From NCBI GenBank assembly GCA_963745675.1, contig CAVUYM010000022.1:1-64000 (forward strand): 64,000 nt of DNA, given 5' to 3'. Within the stretch, counting starts at the first letter, position 1. Each line of letters starts with the position of its first letter. A program made the translations under genes and the position numbers. This DNA comes from JAUIIK01 sp963745675. Its GTDB lineage: Bacteria; Chloroflexota; Chloroflexia; Thermomicrobiales; CFX8. Under the pieces are notes generated by a model that saw only the letters and a program-made list of their open reading frames with translations, was not told where the DNA came from and made no database searches. This document shows, piece by piece, positions 57,962 through 64,000 of this stretch.

Positions 57962-58402
57962 TTAGAGGGCATCAGGATCGCGCGTTGCTACGGGAAGCGC
58001 GCCGAGCTGTTGGAGCAAGCCGTAATGGTCGAAGTTGAACCAACCTTCGGCGATCTTTCCGTTTTCTATGCGCATCATGCCCATGCCGGTGACCGATATC
58101 GCGCGCCGGTGCGTCGATAAGATGTCTTCATCGTCGAGGTGGCCGTAGAACTTCATCCGGAAGGCGACGAGATCGCCTTCGGCAATGACGTCGTCGAGTT
58201 CGATGTGCTGGTCGGGAACTGCCGTTCGCGAGCGTTCGAGCGCGAGCGTGGCATTCTTGATGCCTTCGCGTAGTTCCGCGGGCAGGTTCGGATCGTGGGC
58301 AACGTACTCTGCGTCAATCAGGTCTTCGACCACCGAAAGATTGCCACGATTCAGTTCCCCGTAATAGCGCTCAACGATCGTCTTATTCTGTTCCGTGTTC
58401 AT
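57962..58402 (-). CDS. SnoaL-like / ester cyclase family protein
   Basis: Protein of 146 residues with the nuclear-transport-factor-2-like cone fold: MNTEQNKTIVERYYGELNRG, VVEDLIDAEYVAHDP, AVPDQHIELDDVIAEGDLVA, TGMGMMRIENGKIAEGWFNF, HYGLLQQLG. This is the ester-cyclase subgroup; catalytic role unknown without substrate. The start at 58402 lies 4 bases after the stop of the dynamin-like gene, suggesting cotranscription. Confidence 0.87.
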   Translation of the reverse strand: MNTEQNKTIVERYYGELNRGNLSVVEDLIDAEYVAHDPNLPAELREGIKNATLALERSRTAVPDQHIELDDVIAEGDLVAFRMKFYGHLDDEDILSTHRRAISVTGMGMMRIENGKIAEGWFNFDHYGLLQQLGALPVATRDPDAL

Positions 58403-58406
58403 AGCG

Positions 58407-60150
58407 TTATGCCTGATTGACCTCTCTGCGAAGTTGCCGCGTAGTATCGATTGCCTCGTCAATTTCCTCGCTGGTGCGCGCCAGCTGTTCCCGCTCGCTC
58501 GCGACGAAACGCGTATAGGGTGAGAGCGCCTCGCGCACGCGACGACTCGATCGTCCAAGCTCCGCGCCGAATCCATCTTCCAGTACTTCGCTCAACTGCT
58601 GTTCCAGTTCAGTCGATCGCTTGCGCAATTCGCGCCGCGCCGAGCGACGTCGGGCAGGGAGTATCAGCAGACCCAGTCCGGCGACGGTGGCAGCGGCGAT
58701 AACACCGGTTACGTCCACCGCAGCAGTTGTCGCGAGAGCGACGACGACCGCGCCAAGAGATACCGCTCCGGCCTGGGCGATCGCGGTCTGGGCTATGGCC
58801 GAGCGTACGTTAGCGGCCAGCTGTGTCGCCTCTGCCCTCTGGTCGTAGCGGTTGACCACTTCATCCGCCTGGCGCGAGACTTGATTGATCAACGTCTGCC
58901 GGTCTGCCTGGAATCGCGCGCCGATATCCCCCATCAGATCTGCGCGATAGCGTTCAAGTGCTTTGCGGTCGAGCATCTCGTTGACCGACTGCCAAAGGCG
59001 TAGATCCTGACCGACCATCCAGTCGATCATCTCCTCGACGGTGTGGTCGATCTGCTGCTCGGTGCCCGCAACGACATCACGTTCAAAGGCGCTGCGCGTC
59101 TGTTCGGAGCGCAGGAGGTCGAATACGCGCCCGATCCGGATGTACTCGTCGAAAAAGCGATCCGCGCGCTCGTTGAGGCGATGGACGATATTCTCGACCC
59201 GGGTGCGGTACCCTCCGAACTCGCGTTGCATATCCGCTTCGTGAGCTTCTATGTGGGACTCGATACGGTCGATTGTCGCCTGATCGGACTCCAGCATGGT
59301 CAGCCGCTCGCCGGTGACATCTCGATAACGGTCGAGCAGCCGCTCAACGACACCGAGCGGATTCAGCAGCTTCAGGCGAAAGCGTTCCTTTTCGTCGAGG
59401 GTTGAGAAGATGTAGTCGCGGAGCGGTGCCAAAATTGCCGGCGGGATCATCCCGTGCTGCCAGCCTCGATGAGATTGGAAAGATCAACGGATCGATATTA
59501 AGGAGCTTCTCGGCATTCGTGCTGATGAACTCGACAACGTCCTGGCGTTCCTGCTCCGTCTCCAGCAGATCGATCTTGTTGAGGACGAATATGATCTTCT
59601 TGCCCCAGCGCCGGATCTCCTCGAGGAATTCTCGTTCCGATTCGCTAAATGGCCGGTCCGCAGAAGTCACAAAGAGGACCAGATCAGCGCGCGGCACAAA
59701 TCCTTGCGATAGTGCTTCATGCTCGCGGATGATGGCATTGGTGCCCGGCGTATCGACGATGTTAATCTCCTGGAGAAACGGAGCGGGGTGAGTGCGGATC
59801 ACGATGCCCTCGGGAGTCGTCTCATCTGGACCTTCATTGCCGTAGGCGAGAATGTGGATGCGGCTCGTCGTCGGCGTGACACCCTCGGGCATGATCGGCT
59901 CTCCGATGAGGGCGTTGACGAAGGCTGACTTTCCGGAGTTGAATTCGCCGACGATGACGAGCAGAAAAAGCGTTTCGACCTGCCTCCGGGCGCTGCGCAG
60001 TAGCTCGACGTCCTGCTCGATGCTTTCGACGCGCGGGTAGGACCTAACGATTGCTTCGGTCTTCCCAAGTAGTTCGAGTACCCGATCGCGCGTCTCCTGG
60101 CGCGCAGGATCGAGTTCTATGATCGATCGTCCAGCTTCTCGCCCGCTCAT
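58407..60150 (-). CDS. bacterial dynamin-like GTPase (frameshifted)
   Basis: Large GTPase of about 580 residues. The GTPase domain holds G1 GEFNSGKSAFVNAL (about residues 68-81), G2 TPTTSR, G3 NIVDTPGTNA and G4 FVLNKIDLLE. A one-base shift near 59455 leads to a long helical stalk (for example IDRIESHIEAHEADMQREF). A hydrophobic hairpin or paddle (LGAVVVALATTAAVDVTGVI and ATVAGLGLLILP, about residues 450-490) probably anchors in membrane. Coiled-coil C terminus follows. Function likely membrane remodelling or repair; only one dynamin gene is seen, with no adjacent partner. Confidence 0.88.
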
Positions 60151-60234
60151 CTGGAATGCGCCGCCTTTCCGCAGTCGATCAAATGTACGCTATTCTGTGG
60201 CTTTGATTCGAAATGATCGTTGAGATGGAAAACC

Positions 60235-60609
60235 GTGGCAAACCACCCCCTGAATCTTGGATTTCGTTTCCTGCTTGAGGTGCTGGCCGTCTCAGCCCTG
60301 GCATTCTGGGGCTGGGCCTGGGGCGGTTGGGTGCGTTGGCCGCTGGCTGTCGGCTGCGCGCTGGCTGCGATGGCGCTTTGGGCGATTTTCCGCACACCCG
60401 GCGATCATTCGAGTGGCAAGGGACTCGTTGCAACGCCGGGACCCGTGAGGTTGGTGCTCGAACTGGGGATGTTCGGTCTTGCCGTTATGGCGCTATTCAA
60501 TGCGCATGCCAACAACCGGGCTGAGTGGTTCGGGATTGGGCTCGGAATCGCCGTCGTCATCCACTACGTTCTCTCCTGGGACCGGATAGGCTGGCTGCTT
60601 GGGCACTAA
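60235..60609 (+). CDS. DUF2568 (YrdB-like) small membrane protein
   Basis: About 124 residues with four hydrophobic helices. NLGFRFLLEVLAVSALAFWG and RLVLELGMFGLAVMALF are the repeated family segments, with the closing HYVLSWDRIGWLL. Function unknown in the family. Start GTG at 60235; a TTG at 60220 is the alternative. Confidence 0.85.
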   Translation: MANHPLNLGFRFLLEVLAVSALAFWGWAWGGWVRWPLAVGCALAAMALWAIFRTPGDHSSGKGLVATPGPVRLVLELGMFGLAVMALFNAHANNRAEWFGIGLGIAVVIHYVLSWDRIGWLLGH

Positions 60610-60657
60610 CACCGCTCTCTCTCGACCAAACCGGAAGTCCCGACAGGTCGAATAAAC

Positions 60658-60686
60658 TTGACGGCGCAGGTAATGGTGGGTAAAAG
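60658..60686 (+). promoter_or_regulatory. candidate sigma-70 promoter of the SelW-like gene
   Basis: TTGACG at 60658-60663, a 17-base spacer and TAAAAG at 60681-60686 lie about 65 bases before the ATG, so the gene likely has its own transcript. Confidence 0.6.
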
Positions 60687-60750
60687 TTAAGTGTTACTAC
60701 ATGGATTACTGCTCGGTCAGAGCTGAGTGGTGAATGTGAAGGAGGTTCAT

Positions 60751-60987
60751 ATGGCCGACGACCGAAGGCCAGTGACGATCGAGTATTGCACTTCTTGAGG
60801 CTACCTTGAGAAAGCCGCCAGTTTGGCGGAAAAACTGCTTGACGAGAAAGTTGACAAGATCAGCCAGGTTACGCTGATCCCATCCAGTGGTGGAGTGCAC
60901 GAAGTCCTCTACGGAGATCAGGTGCTTCATTCCAAGAAGGAGACTGGCGAGCATCCGAATGTGGATGCTGTCCTGGCGGCGGTCTAA
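60751..60987 (+). CDS. SelW/Rdx-family protein, candidate selenoprotein with in-frame TGA
   Basis: Reads as 78 residues if the TGA at 60796-60798 is selenocysteine (Sec16). The thioredoxin-like redox motif is C13-T-S-U16 in TIEYC-TS-U-GYLEKA, the CxxU/CxxC position of SelW/Rdx proteins. Conserved features follow: VTLIPSSGGVHEVLYGD, LHSKKETGEHPNV. Start ATG 60751 has GAAGGAGGT as ribosome site, and a promoter-like pair lies at 60658. Translation without recoding would stop after 15 residues, leaving the conserved remainder unread. A SECIS-like hairpin follows the TGA. It presumably acts as a small cytosolic thiol-redox protein. The alternative is a TGC/TGT read as TGA. Confidence 0.82.
60796..60829 (+). 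promoter_or_regulatory. bacterial SECIS-like element after the in-frame TGA
   Basis: TGA at 60796-60798, 16 bases, then a perfect 6-bp stem CCGCCA (60815-60820) and TGGCGG (60824-60829) closing a GTT loop. The loop starts with G and lies 22 bases after the TGA, which fits the bSECIS model as I recall it (G at loop position 1 or 2, about 16-37 bases from UGA). Confidence 0.62.
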
Positions 60988-61018
60988 CAACGATCGCAGC
61001 CTCCTGATTTGAATTCTC

Positions 61019-61056
61019 CAGGTCCTGCATGCGATTTGAGTCGTGTGCGGGACCTG
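61019..61056 (+). terminator. hairpin terminator after the SelW-like gene
   Basis: Eleven-bp stem with one G-T pair (CAGGTCCTGCA and TGCGGGACCTG) around a 16-base loop, followed by TTTGC. Located 31 bases after the stop. Confidence 0.6.
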
Positions 61057-61146
61057 TTTGCTATGGCATTGCGATAGACAGGGTTGCTCGGAAGTGCGAA
61101 GATAGAGGTGGTTTCTATCGTTCTCACTGACGCAGGATAAATCACT

Positions 61147-61840
61147 GTGATCCACGCTGTAGACAAAACCATCGCTACGACCTTCCACGGCAAGCTGACT
61201 GGACGTGGTTCGAGTCTGCTGGTTGTCGACGACGGTCGATTCCTCATGGCCGCGCGGCCACCGATAATCACTCCGTCACGGACCTTGATCAATCTCACCG
61301 GTGTGGGAGGTTGGCTGGAGCCCGGCGAAAGCTTTTCTGGAGCAGCGATGAGAGAGACGACTGAGGAAACGGGCGTAAGCGTCCGCTTGCTCGATCTTCA
61401 TGACACGCTGATCATCCATGATCCCAACACGATTGAAGATGTTTGCATCGTCGGAGAAGTCGGGCCCGCCGCGATCGTCTACTGCCGTATGGGTACGCCG
61501 CCTTTCGATCCCTGGTCCGAAGATTACGATGCAGTCGTTCCGGTGACCGTCTATGCAGGAGTTCTCTCCGATCGACCGGCGGTTGTTGCGCCCGACGAGC
61601 ACCCCTTCTTTCTCTGGCTCTACCCGGAGCAGTTGATCGCGCTGGCCGACAGCGAATTGCCGCTCGCATTTCCTCTTGTCTGATGGCGCAAAGCTCGTTG
61701 GAGACTTTGATCCTGAGGACGATCGAGTCGTCGTCCGGCTCGGCGATAGTATCCCGGCCTTGGTGTCGGCGCTTGGCTCGACCGCGTTCGGCTTTCTCGG
61801 TCGCATCGCCCGGCTCAGTCAACCTGCACGGGTCGAATGA
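61147..61840 (+). CDS. Nudix hydrolase (frameshift near 3' end)
   Basis: About 230 residues. The Nudix box GWLEPGESFSGAAMRETTEE continues with TGV and keeps all GX5EX7REXXEEXG residues, so it should hydrolyse a nucleoside-diphosphate-linked compound with Mg2+. The first frame ends at 61683, but one base of shift near 61678 continues as SDGAKLVGDFDPEDDRVVV to a stop at 61838-61840, which overlaps the next ATG. That overlap supports the longer version. Start GTG 61147 with AGGA upstream. Confidence 0.85.
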
Positions 61841-62325
61841 CAATATATGCATTCGAAGCTCAGGAGTCGTGGCTCCCGACGGTGATCGGGATGTCTTGCA
61901 CCGCGGTTGAGTTTGACTATGAAGCGAATACTCTGACGCTCTCGTTCTTCAAGGCCGAATTTGGCGTTGAGACGACATCCAAAGACCCACAACGCATGAT
62001 TACGTTAGTCGGGCGTCTGGCGCATCGAGCAGGATGACGAGGTGCTGGCAGCCTCTGGCGATGTTGACGATCCCGAACGCGATTCACATCTGGATCGCCT
62101 TGTGGGCCGCGAGTTGGTGCGTGTCGACGTCAGCCATCCCGGTTTTGACCTGGCGTTGCATCTGACCGGCCCTTATCATCGTGCGTTGCTTTCCCATGCG
62201 ATTCCCTGCAATTCCAGGAAGACCCGACCGACGATGGTGTCTATGTCAATTGGTGGGTTGATGGTATCGGCGTTCCCGATGATTGGGAAGAGCCGAACGA
62301 GGCATTCTTCGGCGAAACGGGTTGA
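61837..62325 (+). CDS. hypothetical protein, DUF6188-like (frameshifted)
   Basis: About 160 residues with MTIYAFEAQESWLPTVIGMS, LTLSFFKAEFGV, then after a shift near 62025 VWRIEQDDEVLAASGDVDDP, GRELVRVDVSHPGFDLALHL and finally GVYVNWWVDG with stop at 62323-62325. The beta-rich sequence of alternating hydrophobic and acidic strands resembles small DUF6188-type proteins; recognition is weak. It overlaps the Nudix stop (ATGA) and is followed 6 bases later by a similar gene. Confidence 0.55.
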
Positions 62326-62331
62326 TCAGAC

Positions 62332-62810
62332 GTGCCGGCGCGCGAGGCTCTCGAAAAACAGGCGACGATGGCGGAAACGCTCATCGGACATGCATGCAGC
62401 CAGGTGTCGCTTGGGGTTGCCGACGCGCTCATCCTCGATTTTGGTGATCTCGAAATCAATTCGGCAGGTGATCTGGCTGGCGCGATCGTTCTCGCCGTCG
62501 AGTGCCCATGGAGAATCGACAGCCCCGACCGGCCGACCGTCGGTTGGGAAGATGAAGAAGAGGATGTCGCTGACGATTCGACGGTGCTTATATCGGCGGA
62601 ATCGTCGAGGAGGTCGATGTTGCGGCGACCTGGCTTCGACCTGACGATTGTCAGTTTTCGAACGGCTATCGATTGCGCGTATTTCCCGACTGCCGGGCCT
62701 ATTACAGTGACGAGATGTCGGGTGGCGCGGTTCCCTGGCAACTCGTAGGCAGGGGCGTGACCGGCGAACTCTCCAGCGAATGCAATCGCCCAGCTAGCGG
62801 TAGTTCGTGA
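62332..62810 (+). CDS. hypothetical protein, probable paralogue of the preceding gene (frameshifted)
   Basis: About 159 residues starting GTG 62332. It has AETLIGHACSQVSLGVADAL, LAVECPWRIDSPDRP and a DEEEDVADDSTVL acidic loop, then after a shift near 62590 IGGIVEEVDVAATW and CQFSNGYRLRVFPD, ending at 62808-62810. The order of strands matches the neighbour, so the pair may be an old duplication. Function unknown. Confidence 0.5.
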
Positions 62811-62877
62811 CGTATGCGTTCACTGCTCTTCTCCGCTCAAAACCTGTATTTCGTACTCGCGCTCGCTCATGGGCGGA

Positions 62878-64000
62878 TCATCCTAGCACAAACCAGCTGG
62901 CAACGATAACGTCGGTTGACGAGTGAGCGAGGATCGAAATGACAATCGCGATGGCGATGACGTGAAAGATGAATTCGCGGTCGTTGCGCACGAAAGTCGA
63001 CGTTCTGGAACTGACCGTGCCAAGGATCAGCAGCCCGTAGGCGACCGAAGCGAAGCCTTTGGGACCGAACCACATCGCGGCGAACTTCTCACGCCAGTGT
63101 CAAGCCACTGCGGATCAGCACGAGCAGGATCACAGCTGGCCGTGCGACGAGCAACCATCAGCAGTGCGAAGACAATCCCGGTCCAGCCGATATCGGTGAC
63201 GAAGCTGAAGGTGATGAGCGCCCCGAAAAGGAAAAGCGCGGCCAGCTTCAGGACCTCGGCGATCAATTCTCCGAATTGGTGGAATGCGTCCCGGAATCTT
63301 GGCGCGACGGTCGAGACAGTGATGCCAGCTGCGAACGCAGCCAGGAAGGGGTTGGCGCTTGTCAGTTCGGCCACCGTGATAGACGAGCATGCCGATGGCG
63401 AGCGTGTTTAGTGGCTCGTAGACGAGTTCTGCGGAGAACCACTTCGCTCGTTCCAGCCGGAGAGCCAACAGCGGAATCAGGATGCCGATGGCAACCCCCA
63501 GAAGGACTTCGAAGAAGCAGCTCTTCCAGGTGCAGGCTTTCGCCGCCGATGACACCGAGCATGATGACGACCACCGGCAGAGCCAGACCATCATTGACCC
63601 CACTTTCGACGTTGAGCATGCGTCTCAAGCGTAGCGGGACTTCCTGCCGTCCGACGAGCGCTGACGCGAACACGGGATCGGTTGGGCTGAGGACCGCGCC
63701 GATGAGCAATGCTTCGGCCCAGGTGAGATCGAAAAGGGTGTAGGCGAAAAAGTGTCAGCAACAGGAACGTGAGCGGCATGCCAAGCAGCAATGCCCGTCC
63801 CGGCAGTTTCCATGAAGTTCGCAAGATCTCGCAAACCGATGAGCATGCCGTCGGTGAACAAGCACCGCGAAGAGGGCGAGTTCGACTAACTGCTCCAGCA
63901 CCGGATCTTCGGATGTCACTGACACGACGCCGAGGACGTCGCTGCTCAGGAGATACCCGGCAACCAGAAACACGACCGCAGTGGAGAGAATCGTCCGGTT
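62878..64000 (-). CDS. cation:proton antiporter, CPA/NhaP-like (fragmentary, cut by right edge)
   Basis: Only the 3' part of the gene is in the window, reading leftward to a stop at 62878. Recognisable pieces in different frames, in order: VVFLVAGYLLSSDVLG, ELALFAVLV, IGAVLSPTDPVFASALVGR (helix with conserved Asp), MLNVESGVNDGLALPVVV (second conserved Asp), NPFLAAFAAGITV, LFGALITFSFVTDIGWTG, and VAYGLLILG near the end. These match Na+/H+ antiporters. At least six shifts are needed in 1.1 kb, so the stretch is either very error-prone or decayed. Confidence 0.75.

Noticed and set aside
1..64000. CRISPR arrays, transposases, integrases, tRNA and rRNA genes
   Set aside because: No regularly spaced repeats, no recognisable transposase or integrase motifs, and no cloverleaf or rRNA signature found on reading both strands.

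Overview
The window looks like a chromosomal segment of a Chloroflexota bacterium, most likely near the Thermomicrobia/Sphaerobacter group. This is inferred from protein style only: moderately high GC, Tat-type lipoprotein binding proteins with Asp-rich linkers after the lipobox, extracellular proteins built from FGYP...YFERERxEYHP repeats, and an ADHFE1-type hydroxyacid-oxoacid transhydrogenase. I see no rRNA, tRNA, CRISPR array, phage or transposase. About twenty genes are interrupted by one-base shifts although the protein continues in another frame with all motifs kept. The interruptions are spread over unrelated genes, so I read most of them as assembly errors and give each gene its full span.

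Layout. 1-3125 (minus): M24 peptidase, methyltransferase and DAO oxidase, the last cut by the left edge. 3228-8054: GNAT, an MFS carrier and a multi-GAF diguanylate cyclase. 8251-11309: RidA, an unknown protein with a possible PD-(D/E)XK core, a CBS/zinc-ribbon protein and a CitE-like lyase. 11306-14424: copper-handling operon (SCO1, PCu(A)C, FixH/YtkA-like, NosR/NapH-like Fe-S membrane protein). 14487-21496: class C serine hydrolase, GAF/HD-GYP protein, then a minus-strand amino-acid/peptide cluster (aminotransferase, class A beta-lactamase-like, PLP decarboxylase, M19 dipeptidase). 21599-25246: a JAMM-racemase fusion, DinB, SDR, a flavoprotein and a small membrane protein. 25558-34261: an MMPL transporter and two large secreted double-propeller (ScyD/ScyE-like) paralogues, each with a strong terminator.

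34479-43777: membrane protein, cyclase, MFS, a DppB/DppC permease pair, a deazaflavin-type oxidoreductase, an alpha/beta hydrolase-domain protein and the transhydrogenase. 44066-49634: two divergent peptide-binding lipoproteins and an M28 peptidase. 49795-54673: two secreted trypsin-like proteases sharing a middle region but with different C-terminal modules. 54849-60150: Hsp20, a KamB/NpmA-like 16S rRNA methyltransferase, M81 peptidase, SnoaL-like protein and dynamin-like GTPase. 60235-64000: DUF2568 protein, a SelW-like gene with an in-frame TGA and a SECIS-like hairpin, Nudix, two related hypothetical proteins and a cation/proton antiporter cut by the right edge.

Taken together the segment suits an aerobic heterotroph living on peptides and amino acids: secreted proteases, peptide uptake, several peptidases, and aminotransferase, oxidase and decarboxylase steps. 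The most notable items are the candidate selenoprotein at 60751, the JAMM-racemase fusion at 21599, the A1408-type methyltransferase at 55718, and a repeat module that seems to link the protease and propeller families.
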